A DNA stretch of 64,000 nucleotides from contig JAIOSV010000096.1 of assembly GCA_021107435.1 (NCBI GenBank), positions 1 through 64,000 on the forward strand, written 5' to 3'. Below the pieces are notes generated by a model. That model was not told where the DNA came from. It saw nothing but the letters and a program-made list of their open reading frames with translations, and did not search any database. Each line of letters opens with the position of its first letter. Positions within the stretch are counted from its first letter, which is position 1. Of this stretch, positions 18,597 through 26,858 are shown piece after piece. Made by a program: the position numbers and the translations under genes. Source of the stretch: Candidatus Sabulitectum sp. (lineage in GTDB: Bacteria; Fermentibacterota; Fermentibacteria; Fermentibacterales; JCC-6).

Positions 18597-19493
18597 ATGG
18601 CAGGTAAAGTTACCCTCTCCCATAAAATTGAGTATGTCTTGACAAGGCTCACAGGCTTTTTTCTTTCCGTTCTTCCCCTGAGATGCGCACTCGCGTGTGG
18701 AGCCCTGCTTGGCAGGATCGCATGGTCTCTGGGGGTAAGAGGAAAAGTATCCAGAATCAATATTTCCACGGCATTTCCTGAGAAAACATCCAGGGAAGTT
18801 GACAGGATTGGAAGTTCTTCCTACGCCAACAGCGGAAGATTCATGGTGGAATTTATCCGCCAGGGCCGTATGGGGCGGAAGTACTTTGAGAAATACATAA
18901 CAGTTGAAAAAACAGATGCCCTTGAAAAAACACTTAAGCACACAACTGGAATTATTGGACTGACTTTCCACTTTGGAAACTGGGAATACTACGGAGCTTC
19001 CAATGTGTTCCTGGGCAAGGATATCAGTTTTTTGGTAGGCAGACAGCGCAACAGTCTTGTGGACGGCTACATAAACAGACTTCGATCTTCACAGGGCCCC
19101 AGGCTGCTCACAAGAGATGTTTCCATGAGGGGCATCATCAGAATTGCCAGGCAGGGGGGAATTGTCTGCTGGCTCAGCGATCAGAGCGCGGGCAGGAATG
19201 GTCTTGTTGTCGACTTTTTCGGTAAGCCTGCTTCCACTCCCAGAGGTGCCGCAGCCTTCAGTGTGAAGCTGAATATGCCAATAACCTGCGGTTTTATGAT
19301 CAGAGAAAAAGGACCTTACCAGAGATTCGTGGTAAAAGAATTTCTGATGCCGGACAGGAATCTTCCGAAACACGAGGCTGAAGTCGAGCTTACACAACGG
19401 TACACAAAGGTACTTGAGGGAATGATAAAGGAATACCCCGAACTCTACTGGTGGTCCCATCGCAGATGGAAGAAGACAACTGATCTTTACTAA
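18597..19493 (+). CDS. LpxL/HtrB-type lipid A (lysophospholipid) acyltransferase
   Basis: 298 residues, near the usual 300 of LpxL-family enzymes. An N-terminal membrane anchor (about residues 15-40) precedes the catalytic motif HFGNWE with His125 and Glu130, the HX4(D/E) acyltransferase signature. The later block SDQSAGRNGLVVDFFGKPASTPRG is also typical. Family members add secondary acyl chains to lipid A at the inner membrane, which argues that the host makes lipopolysaccharide. The GGAAGGAG ribosome site lies inside the end of the preceding DUF362 gene (2-nt gap), so the two are co-transcribed. Confidence 0.9.
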   Translation: MAGKVTLSHKIEYVLTRLTGFFLSVLPLRCALACGALLGRIAWSLGVRGKVSRINISTAFPEKTSREVDRIGSSSYANSGRFMVEFIRQGRMGRKYFEKYITVEKTDALEKTLKHTTGIIGLTFHFGNWEYYGASNVFLGKDISFLVGRQRNSLVDGYINRLRSSQGPRLLTRDVSMRGIIRIARQGGIVCWLSDQSAGRNGLVVDFFGKPASTPRGAAAFSVKLNMPITCGFMIREKGPYQRFVVKEFLMPDRNLPKHEAEVELTQRYTKVLEGMIKEYPELYWWSHRRWKKTTDLY

Positions 19494-19609
19494 TCCTGTA
19501 CAGGAAAAGAAAGCATGCTGAACAGATTCTTTCGGCTGTTTACCGGGTCATGCCTTGATTGTATATTTTATACTTGTGCAATATGCAGTATTGGGGGTAG
19601 TTGCTACAG

Positions 19610-20263
19610 ATGATTATTGCCAGTTCATTGCCTGCGAATCCAGATAGAGTGTACATTCTGGGTGCTGGAAGGTTCGGCAGTTCTGCTGCACTCAAAATAA
19701 GCTCTCAATGGCCAGACTGCGAAGTTCATCTTGTCGACAGGATTCCTGAAGTATCTTCTGAAATCCCGGGAGAACATCACTCCGGTACCGATGCTATTCA
19801 ATTCCTTCAGGACAATTTTGTCAAAGAGAGACCGGATGATCTGGTGATTCCCTGTGTGCCTGTGCATGTCGCTTTTAACTGGGTTCTCAGTCATTTTGGT
19901 TTTTGTATTCCTGTACCTGTCTGCCTCATGGAATTTCTTCCCGGGTCGGTTGCGGGTAATGACGGATGCATCTACTGCTCCCGGAGCGATTTTGTCTGCC
20001 CTGACTCCTGTCCCGAGCCCGAGGGTTATTGCCCGGTAACGAAAATGAAAAGGAATGAGCCTCTTTTTGAAACTATGGAGAAAATCAATTTGAATTCATA
20101 CAGAACCATTATTGTTCGCTCAGGTCAGCTTTTACCCGGGGTTGGAGCTTTGACAGCGGGACAACTGTCAGCCTTGTTGACTGAGGTCAGGAGAGAGAAG
20201 GGGAGATTTCTCATTGGTACGGCTTCAAAGTGCCATGGGGTTATTCACGGATTTGTTCACTGA
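19610..20263 (+). CDS. Uncharacterised Rossmann-type protein with a Cys cluster
   Basis: 217 residues from the ATG at 19610; a TTG at 19601 is in frame but only 3 nt from the GGGGG ribosome site at 19593-19597, so ATG (12 nt) is preferred weakly. The N-terminus has a dinucleotide-binding fingerprint, VYILGAGRFGSSAAL (about 14-28), ending in an acidic strand (HLVDR). The middle carries GCIYCSRSDFVCPDSC and continues to a fifth Cys: spacing C-x2-C-x6-C-x3-C-x6-C, suggesting an iron-sulfur or zinc site. I do not recognise the family beyond a loose resemblance to TrkA-N-like NAD-binding proteins. Small gaps on both sides give no strong operon hint, but the next gene starts 12 nt on. Confidence 0.72.
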   Translation: MIIASSLPANPDRVYILGAGRFGSSAALKISSQWPDCEVHLVDRIPEVSSEIPGEHHSGTDAIQFLQDNFVKERPDDLVIPCVPVHVAFNWVLSHFGFCIPVPVCLMEFLPGSVAGNDGCIYCSRSDFVCPDSCPEPEGYCPVTKMKRNEPLFETMEKINLNSYRTIIVRSGQLLPGVGALTAGQLSALLTEVRREKGRFLIGTASKCHGVIHGFVH

Positions 20264-20275
20264 AAGGATAGCTGA

Positions 20276-20749
20276 ATGAAAAAAGCAACAGCAGTACTGC
20301 TTATTCTCACTTTAATGGCCGCAGCGGAGGGTTTCAAAAGACATGCGTTTACACTCTCAACGGGAATGCCTGGCTTAATCCTGCCGGAACTTGCCTATGA
20401 ATACGCGTTTGACAAAAGCAACAAGATGGGAGCTTCAGTCGGTACTTTTTATATAGTGCCCGAATTCCGGTTGAGTTATATCAGAATGATGAGCTGCTTT
20501 GAACTTGCGGGAAGCGTCGGTTATGTTCCTTCTTTTGATAACGATGATGATGGTCTTGCCGACATTTTTGATGAACTGCTATCCTGTGGCGCAGAAGGGA
20601 CAACCTTTATCTCTGCAACTGCAGGTTACAGGTACTCAGCTGACGGTGGATTTATCTTCAGGCTTGCCGGCGGAGCAGGATACTTCATTGGCGATGACAA
20701 GTCTTTTACGTTTCCATTTCTGCAGCTGGGAGTCGGGTATGGCTTCTGA
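20276..20749 (+). CDS. Small secreted beta-barrel-like outer-membrane protein
   Basis: 157 residues. A signal peptide (about 1-19, ending AAA-E) is followed by alternating hydrophobic strands rich in Tyr, Gly and Phe. The chain ends LGVGYGF, with the terminal aromatic residue used by the BAM machinery. No family recognised. A GAAAGGATAG ribosome site precedes the ATG. Likely an eight-stranded outer-membrane barrel, by inference from composition. Confidence 0.7.
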   Translation: MKKATAVLLILTLMAAAEGFKRHAFTLSTGMPGLILPELAYEYAFDKSNKMGASVGTFYIVPEFRLSYIRMMSCFELAGSVGYVPSFDNDDDGLADIFDELLSCGAEGTTFISATAGYRYSADGGFIFRLAGGAGYFIGDDKSFTFPFLQLGVGYGF

Positions 20750-20966
20750 CCGCGAAAAGGATGGAGATAGAACTGAATTGTAAACCTGACGTCGCGAACC
20801 TCTGCCCGCCCGATAACTTGAGTTTATAGCGTAAAACGTAATTATGTTCGTTGCTATCCCGCAATCCGCTTTTTACTCACCGGTATTGACGCCGGAAATG
20901 ACAGCTATTATTCTTCCCGCAATGGTTTCATGAAAACGGTGAATGCTTTTATCAAAGGGGGCAGAG

Positions 20967-22181
20967 TTGAAAATCATACCGATTCTTTTGGTACTTGCAG
21001 CTGGGCTGTGCATGGCACAGGCACCTGCCTACCAATCATTTTTGTACATGGAGTGTGCCGGGAACCCTATTGATGTGGGTAACTACGGAGCTCCATGTAT
21101 TGCCGACTGGAACGGCGACGGCGAAAAAGACATGATTCTTGGTATTTTCTCCAATGGAAACATTCGTTTCTACGGAAATGTGAACACAAACGATTCTCCT
21201 GTATTTAACAGCTACACCACCATGAAGGCTGATGGTATCACCATCACCCTTCCCTACGGTTGATGCACCGGTGCGACAAATCCACAGGTTGTGGATTGGA
21301 ACGGTGATGGCCTTCTTGATATCATTGTCGGAGACAGAAACGGCTATGTGACTTATTTCAGAAGAACCGGTCCGGGAGTTAACGATCTTGCCTCCGAAGG
21401 ACATCTATCGGACGGAAGCGGTGTGATTGATGTTGGCTACAGCTCCGCACCGGTAGTAGTTGACTGGAACAACGACGGCCTCCTTGATCTTCTGATAGGC
21501 AACGACGCCAGCTCACAGGGTATCAGGCTTTACCTCAACTCGGGAACTGCCACTAATCCTGTTCTGACCACCTGGGTATACATTCAGAGCAACGCATCAA
21601 ATATCAACAGGAGCCGCTGCTGCCCTCAAGTTTATGACATGAATGGTGACGGCAGGAAAGATCTCATAATGGGTGAGAACTATGCTCATGTCTACTACTA
21701 TGAAAACACCGGCACTGATGCAGCTCCTGTCTTCAGCGGGTATGAGGACATTAAAAGTGCCGGAAGTCCTATTGAGCTGTACTATGGCTCAAGGCTCTGG
21801 GTTAACGACTGGAATGAGAACGGGTTCCCCGACCTTATTGTAAGCGACTACAACGGCGAAGTTTATGTCTACATGGTTGACCTGACAGGTGCAGCTGAAG
21901 AAACCACCGCACAGGTTCAGACCTGCTTTTCTGTGACACCGGTGATGAATCCGGCACAGGGATGCTTCAACATTAATCTTCAGGCACCACGGGGTGGAAA
22001 CGCTGAGCTCAGGGTTTACGATTCCGCAGGAAGACTTGTTGCCGCAAAGGGAGCAACAGGTCTGTCCGATGGAGCGAATCTTGTCACAATAGATGCCGGG
22101 TCAATGGCCGCAGGCGTTTACACTGTTGTTGCCGCAGTTGGTTCTGAAATTTCCACCTGCAGGATGGTTCTTACAGACTGA
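20967..22181 (+). CDS. Secreted FG-GAP/VCBS-repeat protein interrupted by an in-frame UGA (possible selenocysteine or nonsense mutation)
   Basis: Start chosen at TTG 20967: AAAGGGGG (20954-20960) lies 6 nt upstream and the product begins with a clean signal peptide (MKIIPILLVLAAGLCMAQA). The upstream in-frame ATG at 20943 lacks a ribosome site. The frame meets TGA at 21261-21263 (codon 99) but continues open to 22181 with uninterrupted repeat structure on both sides: DWNGDGEKD before it, then DWNGDGLLD, DWNNDGLLD, DMNGDGRKD and DWNENGFPD, the Ca-binding-loop signature of FG-GAP/VCBS propellers. The UGA precedes a Cys (UGA-TGC), and repeat 4 has Cys-Cys at the comparable place before PQV. The C-terminal 80 residues form a type-A sorting-like tail (ELRVYDSAGRLV). 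Total 404 codons. Whether full-length protein is made is open. Confidence 0.72.
21279..21297 (+). promoter_or_regulatory. SECIS-like stem-loop downstream of in-frame UGA
   Basis: An 8-bp perfect stem (AATCCACA / TGTGGATT) closes a GGT apical loop at 21287-21289. The loop begins 24 nt after the UGA at 21261-21263. Bacterial selenocysteine insertion elements are short hairpins placed just after the UGA, with G residues at the start of the apical loop, as in E. coli fdhF. The hairpin falls on codons for the repeat motif PQVVDW, so chance is possible. Confidence 0.4.
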
Positions 22182-22205
22182 TTCCGCAGTATTCAGAAAT
22201 AGTCA

Positions 22206-22230
22206 GGGGGCAACCGATCGGGTTGCCCCC
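22206..22230. terminator. Hairpin terminator between convergent genes
   Basis: GGGGGCAACC and GGTTGCCCCC form a 10-bp perfect stem around a 5-nt loop, 24 nt after the FG-GAP gene stop. It is placed between convergent genes and could serve both strands. The T-tract is weak (TTA). Confidence 0.65.
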
Positions 22231-22269
22231 TTACGGGTTCAAAGAAACGGAGCGGTATCAGATTGGAAG

Positions 22270-23727
22270 TCAGTTCAGCTTAAGGCATCTTCCGACTTCA
22301 TGATGTCCGCAGGCATTGAGTTTGATCAGATAGCAGCCGCTCGGTACTTCCTCTGATGGAGTCCACAATACAGTATGGGATCCCGCGGGGATCCGGTCAT
22401 TCACCAGTTCCTCAAGCAGTCTTCCTGAGAGATCAAAGACAGCCAGTTCAACCCTGGTCTGTTCCGGTACGCTGTACGTGATGGTTAAATCGGATGAGAA
22501 TGGATTTGGTCCTATCGTTTCCAGAGTGGTTAGAGGACTTTCGCCGGTTTCCTCTTCAATTCCAGTTTCAGGTTCCAGCTTGATAAGGTAGAAATCAGAG
22601 TGGCCTGCACCGTAGGAAACAGTACATCCCGCAACAATGTATCCACCATCCGTAGTCTGCTGAATGGATTCACCGGGATCGTTTTGAGGACCCCCGATGG
22701 TCTTTGTCCACAGTGAATCCCCGCTGGAGTCTGTTTTTATGATATAGACATCCGAACCGCCCGCACCGAAAGATTTGACTGATCCCGCAATGATGTATCC
22801 TCCGTCGGCTGTCTGCTGAACAGAGTAGCCGGCATCGTAATCAGAACCTCCGAATGTTTTTGTCCACAGCACATTTCCGCCGGAGTCCGTTTTAATAAGA
22901 TAGACATCTTCGCCGCCCGCACCGTAGGATTCGGTTGATCCCGCGACTATGTAACCCCCGTCGATTGTCTGATGAGCATAATAGCCTACATCGAAATTAG
23001 TACCCCCGTAAGTTTTCGTCCAGAGTGTATCTCCACTGGAGTCCGTCTTTATCAGATAGACATCATCAAGACCGGCACCGTAGGAATCGGTAAATCCCGC
23101 AACAATGTAGCCGCCGTCGGTTGTCTGCCGGACAGAGAACCCGTATTCCCATTCATACCCTCCAAAGGTTTTTGTCCAGAGTGTATCTCCGATGGAGTCA
23201 GTCTTTATGAGATAGACATCAGCGCCACCCGCGCCGTAGGAGTAAGTATATCCCGTGGCAACATAGCCCCCGTCGGTTGTCTGCTGAACGAAGTAGCCGG
23301 CATCATAACCGGATCCACCGTATGTATTTGTCCATAGTGTATCTCCGTCGGAGTTAGTCTTTATGATGTAGACATCAGCACCGCCTGCGCCGTAGGAACG
23401 AGTGGATCCCGCGACAATATAGCCTTCATCGGTTGTCTGCTGGACAGAGAAGCCAGGATCATATTCAGTACCACCGAAGGTTTTTGTCCACAGCGTGTCT
23501 CCGCTGGAGTCTGTCTTCACCAGGTAGACATCATAGTCGCCCGCGCCGTAGGATTCAGTATATCCGGCGACAATGTAGCCCCCGTCGGTTGTCTGCACTA
23601 CAGAGTAACCGAGATCATAGCCAGTGCCCCCGAAGGTTTTAGTCCATGCAACATCGGGAACCTGAGCATGTAAATTTTGAGTACAGAACAAAATCACGAA
23701 TACAGTAAAAATCGCAAAAAGTTTCAT
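22270..23727 (-). CDS. Secreted seven-repeat (beta-propeller-like) protein with type-A sorting-like tail
   Basis: 485 residues from the ATG at 23727, chosen because GGAGTG lies 5-10 nt upstream and the product then matches its paralogue (also 485) from the first residue; an ATG at 23742 would lack a ribosome site. Signal peptide about 1-21. Seven tandem repeats of about 51 residues follow, each reading roughly W-TKTFGG, then QQTTDGGYIVAGST, YGAG and DVYLIKTDSSGDTL, which suits a seven-bladed propeller. The last 85 residues (from IGPNPFSSDLTITYSVPE) form a Por/type-A sorting-like domain with FDLSGRLLEEL. Predicted cell-surface or released protein; ligand or activity unknown. Confidence 0.85.
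   Translation of the reverse strand: MKLFAIFTVFVILFCTQNLHAQVPDVAWTKTFGGTGYDLGYSVVQTTDGGYIVAGYTESYGAGDYDVYLVKTDSSGDTLWTKTFGGTEYDPGFSVQQTTDEGYIVAGSTRSYGAGGADVYIIKTNSDGDTLWTNTYGGSGYDAGYFVQQTTDGGYVATGYTYSYGAGGADVYLIKTDSIGDTLWTKTFGGYEWEYGFSVRQTTDGGYIVAGFTDSYGAGLDDVYLIKTDSSGDTLWTKTYGGTNFDVGYYAHQTIDGGYIVAGSTESYGAGGEDVYLIKTDSGGNVLWTKTFGGSDYDAGYSVQQTADGGYIIAGSVKSFGAGGSDVYIIKTDSSGDSLWTKTIGGPQNDPGESIQQTTDGGYIVAGCTVSYGAGHSDFYLIKLEPETGIEEETGESPLTTLETIGPNPFSSDLTITYSVPEQTRVELAVFDLSGRLLEELVNDRIPAGSHTVLWTPSEEVPSGCYLIKLNACGHHEVGRCLKLN
22580..23650 (-). repeat. Seven tandem ~153-nt coding repeats
   Basis: The repeat domain of the preceding gene is visible at DNA level as recurring blocks such as GTTGTCTGCTG and TATCTCCG(C/A)TGGAGTC on the plus strand, about every 153 nt. 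Such near-identical blocks favour repeat-number change by recombination. Confidence 0.8.
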
Positions 23728-23952
23728 ATCAGGACACTCCATTCTTTGCCAAGTTGATTTCAGGAGGAAAACAGTAATCCGCTATTGCCGCTGAAGATGA
23801 AGAAAAGAATCCGCTTCCTGAACATATACAGAAACACCCCTGAGAAACAATCCTCGTAGACTATTGTCAAGTAACTATGCCATTTTCCGGGAGTTCCCTG
23901 ATGTTTTGATTCGTCTGTGTAACAATTCTGCTCAAATAACCCGGATTGCAGG

Positions 23953-25410
23953 TCAGTTCAGCTTAAGGCACCTTCCAGCTTCATGATGTCCGCAGGCGCT
24001 GAGTTCGATCAGATAGCAGCCACTCGGTACTTCCTCTGATGGAGTCCACAATACAGTGTGGGATCCTGCGGGGAGCAAGTCACTAATGAGTTCTTCAACC
24101 AGCCTTCCCGAGAGGTCAAAAATCGCCAGCTCAACCCTGCTCTGTTCCGGTATGCTGTATGTGATGGTTAAATCGGATGAAAATGGATTCGGCCCAATTG
24201 TTTCCAGAATGGTTAGAGGATTTGCGCCGGTTTCCTCTTCAATTCCAGTTTCAGGTTCCAGCTTGATAAGATAGACATCAGAGCTGCCTGCACCGTAGGA
24301 TACAGTTAATCCTGCTGCAATGTAACCGCCGTCAGTTGTTTGCCGGATAGAATTGCAGCGGTCATAACCGGCACCTCCGATAACCTTTGTCCAGAGAGTA
24401 TCTCCGCTGGAGTCCGTTTTTATGATATAGACATCGTAACTGCCCGCGCCGCTGGAATTCGTAAATCCAGTAAGAATGTAGCCGCCATCGATTGTCTGCT
24501 GGACAGACTCACCCACGTCATTACCGCTGCCCCCGAAGGTTTTCGTCCACAGGGTGTTTCCACTGGAGTCTGTCTTTATCAGATAGACGTCAGAGTTACC
24601 CGCGCCGCAGGACTCAGTGTATCCTGCGATAATGTATCCGCCATCGGTTGTCTGCTGGACGTAGTAGCCATGGTCGGAATCAGCACCTCCGATAGTTTTC
24701 GTCCACTGGGTATCTCCACTGGAGTTTGTCTTAATAAGATACACATCGTCGTTACCCGCGCCGCAGGATCGGGTTGATCCTGTGAGTATGTAGCCCCCGT
24801 CGGTTGTCTGCTGGACAAAGCTGCCGGCCTCGGTATTAACACCTCCGATAGTTTTTGTCCACAGAGTATCTCCGCTGGAGTTTGTCTTTATCAGGTAGAC
24901 ATCGCTGTCTCCTGCGCCGTAGGAATCTGTGCTTCCGACAACAATGTATCCCCCGTCAGCGGTTTGCTGAACAGAGTAGCCTTCGTCGTCGGAAGTGCCT
25001 CCTATAGTTTTCGTCCACAGAGCGTTTCCGCCGGCATCCGTTCTTATCAGATAGACATCCCGGTTTCCTGCGCCGTAAGAGTCAGTAACTCCTGTGACGA
25101 TAAAGCCCCCGTCAGTGGTTTGATGAACCGACTCGGCCCAGTCAAGAGTAACACCCCCGAAGGTTTTTGTCCACAGGGTGTCTCCACTGGCGTCGGTTTT
25201 TATCAGATAAACGTCTGCGCTGCCCGCACCCCAGGATAGAGTTACTCCCGCGACAATGTAGCCTCCATCGGTTGTCTGCCGGACAGAATAACCCTCATCG
25301 GCTTTAGTATCTCCGATTACCCTCGTCCATGAGACATCGGGGGCTTGAGCATGTAAGCCCTCAGCACAGAACAAAATCACAAATACAACAAAAACTGTAA
25401 AAGATCTCAT
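23953..25410 (-). CDS. Secreted seven-repeat (beta-propeller-like) protein with type-A sorting-like tail (paralogue)
   Basis: 485 residues, the same length and layout as the gene at 22270: signal peptide (about 1-21), seven repeats of about 51 residues, and an 85-residue sorting-like tail nearly identical to its neighbour's (IGPNPFSSDLTITYS). The repeat faces differ more than the tails; for instance Cys occurs in SCGAGN in repeats 4 and 5. The ribosome context AATGGAGTATTTCAGCTATG is shared with the paralogue. The genes are 225 bp apart, in the same orientation, and arose by tandem duplication (inference). Function unknown. Confidence 0.85.
   Translation of the reverse strand: MRSFTVFVVFVILFCAEGLHAQAPDVSWTRVIGDTKADEGYSVRQTTDGGYIVAGVTLSWGAGSADVYLIKTDASGDTLWTKTFGGVTLDWAESVHQTTDGGFIVTGVTDSYGAGNRDVYLIRTDAGGNALWTKTIGGTSDDEGYSVQQTADGGYIVVGSTDSYGAGDSDVYLIKTNSSGDTLWTKTIGGVNTEAGSFVQQTTDGGYILTGSTRSCGAGNDDVYLIKTNSSGDTQWTKTIGGADSDHGYYVQQTTDGGYIIAGYTESCGAGNSDVYLIKTDSSGNTLWTKTFGGSGNDVGESVQQTIDGGYILTGFTNSSGAGSYDVYIIKTDSSGDTLWTKVIGGAGYDRCNSIRQTTDGGYIAAGLTVSYGAGSSDVYLIKLEPETGIEEETGANPLTILETIGPNPFSSDLTITYSIPEQSRVELAIFDLSGRLVEELISDLLPAGSHTVLWTPSEEVPSGCYLIELSACGHHEAGRCLKLN
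24255..25330 (-). repeat. Seven tandem ~153-nt coding repeats
   Basis: The repeat domain of the paralogous surface protein, with the same phase and period as the array at 22580-23650. The two arrays are similar enough that recombination between them, or collapse during assembly, should be considered. Confidence 0.8.
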
Positions 25411-25489
25411 AGCTGAAATACTCCATTCTTTATTGAGATGATCTGCTTCTGGAATGTCAGCTGGCTGCTGTTTCCTCTCTCTATGTTAT

Positions 25490-25514
25490 TAGTGTATGTG
25501 CAACACTTACACTA
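25490..25514. promoter_or_regulatory. Imperfect palindrome upstream of the repeat-protein gene
   Basis: TAGTGTATGTG and CACTTACACTA form 11-nt arms with one mismatch around a CAA centre. It lies 80 nt upstream of the start of the minus-strand gene at 25410, within a 217-bp gap that otherwise shows nothing. It could be an operator or a leader hairpin. Confidence 0.35.
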
Positions 25515-25593
25515 TACAGCGAGAGCGTGGGAAAGTCAAACGGGATACTGCTTCGAAAGCAAATGCAATGTTCATTGGTGGCGGACATGGAGT

Positions 25594-25617
25594 GGAGCCG
25601 GACAGATGCCCGGCCCC
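25594..25617 (-). terminator. Possible terminator of the propeller lipoprotein gene
   Basis: GGGGCCGG and CCGGCTCC (minus strand) form an 8-bp stem with one G-T pair around an 8-nt loop, starting 11 nt after the lipoprotein stop. There is no T-tract, so it is only a candidate. Confidence 0.35.
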
Positions 25618-25627
25618 GAGAAAGAAT

Positions 25628-26746
25628 TTACTGTACTACGAAAAGCTGCTGATAGCCCAGTTCCGGGTCATCCTCCCATGCCAGAATGCCCATGGAGCTT
25701 AGAGAGAACCGCCAGGTCCAACCGGTTTTCGGAAAAACTTTGTGGCCAATAAGGGTTCCTTCCATGTCGAAGATGTCGAAGAAGGGCTGTTCCATGGTTC
25801 CGCGCTGTACCCAGATGTTTCCGTCCGGTCCAATGTCTACACAGATAACCATATCACGATTGGGCTCAGGCACAAACTCACCCATGCCCTGAGCGCCCAT
25901 CTGATTGAAGAAGGCTTCCATGTAGGCTTTTTCGTCTGCTATTTCCTCAGGTGTTTTAGCCACAGGCTCAAGAGGTAGAGTGATGGTGAAAGCATCGGTC
26001 CCGTCGGGATACCAGGCGTGAACTGTGTAATTGTCTGATTCTTTAAGGGAGAAAAGGATTAAGTCACTGTTTCCGCCCAGGGTTGTACCCAGAAAGAAAT
26101 CGTTAATAAGAGTGGAACTGTTGGAGATCAGGTCACTGATTGTTAACTCCGTTGAGTCTTCCCACAGGGTCAGGTCGTATTCTTCAGTCGCGTATGGAAA
26201 AAGAACTATGCGCCTGTACATAACAAAACTGCCTTCGCCGGCTTCTTCAAAGTCCGGTTTATAGGAAGCAAAAATGCTGTCGGACACAGCCACATTCTGC
26301 ATTGGAGGATTCTGTGTCCAGAGAGAGACCTCCTCCAGGTATTCAAGAGAATCATCAAACACTACAAAGCCCTGTTTCATCATGTTGAGAGCAAGGACAT
26401 TTCCACCCATCTGAAAGAACTCAAAAGTAGCAAAAGAGAGTTCTCCGGGACCGCTGCCGTTGCGGGAAATTTGCCTGATGTACTCGCCGGAGGGAGTGTA
26501 TTCCTTGAAACAGGCTGCCTGGTTGTCAAGAATCAGGATGTTGCCTGTACCCAGGTGGTACTCAGCGTCTGCAAGAATGCCGAAAGTGCTGGTGGAATCA
26601 CCAAGTTCTTCTCCAATGTATCCTGTAATCTCAAGGGTATCCGCCGGAAGAGAGGAGGCATTTGCCTCCTCGACTGAAATATTTTCTCCACCGCCACAGG
26701 AGGATAGAAAAAGAAGTGCGAAAATTGCAGGTATAATCAGCTTCAT
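25628..26746 (-). CDS. Six-bladed beta-propeller lipoprotein
   Basis: 372 residues. A lipoprotein signal peptide ends LFLSSC with Cys17, followed by GGGEN. The body resembles 6-bladed-propeller lipoproteins: NILILDNQAACFKEYTPSGEYIRQISRNGSGPGEL (about 87-121) is the typical blade with a turn into the NGxGPGE motif. A late blade reads GNIWVQRGTMEQPFFDIFDMEGTLIG. An Asp/Glu-rich, outer-membrane-anchored protein of unknown role. The ATG has a GGAGAT ribosome site. The last codons (GYQQLFVVQ) recur as a decayed fragment near 35433. Confidence 0.82.
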   Translation of the reverse strand: MKLIIPAIFALLFLSSCGGGENISVEEANASSLPADTLEITGYIGEELGDSTSTFGILADAEYHLGTGNILILDNQAACFKEYTPSGEYIRQISRNGSGPGELSFATFEFFQMGGNVLALNMMKQGFVVFDDSLEYLEEVSLWTQNPPMQNVAVSDSIFASYKPDFEEAGEGSFVMYRRIVLFPYATEEYDLTLWEDSTELTISDLISNSSTLINDFFLGTTLGGNSDLILFSLKESDNYTVHAWYPDGTDAFTITLPLEPVAKTPEEIADEKAYMEAFFNQMGAQGMGEFVPEPNRDMVICVDIGPDGNIWVQRGTMEQPFFDIFDMEGTLIGHKVFPKTGWTWRFSLSSMGILAWEDDPELGYQQLFVVQ

Positions 26747-26778
26747 TATTATCTCCGTTCAAATGGGGTTGCTTCTGT

Positions 26779-26807
26779 AAGTTACTGCCAAAACTGCGGA
26801 ATGTCAA
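26779..26807 (-). promoter_or_regulatory. Candidate promoter of the propeller lipoprotein gene
   Basis: On the minus strand, a perfect TTGACA (26807-26802) lies 17 nt from TAACTT (26784-26779), 33 nt before the start codon. The -35 is consensus and the -10 is weak. Confidence 0.4.
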
Positions 26808-26858
26808 AAAATCACCGGAAATACTATATTGCACAGAACGGGGGAAGGAGCCTTCTGC

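Noticed and set aside
20750-20966. 217-bp gap before the FG-GAP gene examined for RNA genes or a riboswitch.
   Set aside because: No stable extended hairpin, tRNA-like fold or clear promoter found by eye.
21261-21263. Genome-wide reassignment of UGA to an amino acid as explanation for the interrupted gene.
   Set aside because: TGA clearly serves as a stop in many intact genes here (for example ends at 6687, 7421, 11092, 17482 and 30247), with overlapping starts.
22580-25330. Evenly spaced DNA repeats that could suggest a CRISPR-like array.
   Set aside because: The period is about 153 nt and each unit is an in-frame 51-residue protein repeat with variable positions at codon level; no short direct repeat with unique spacers.
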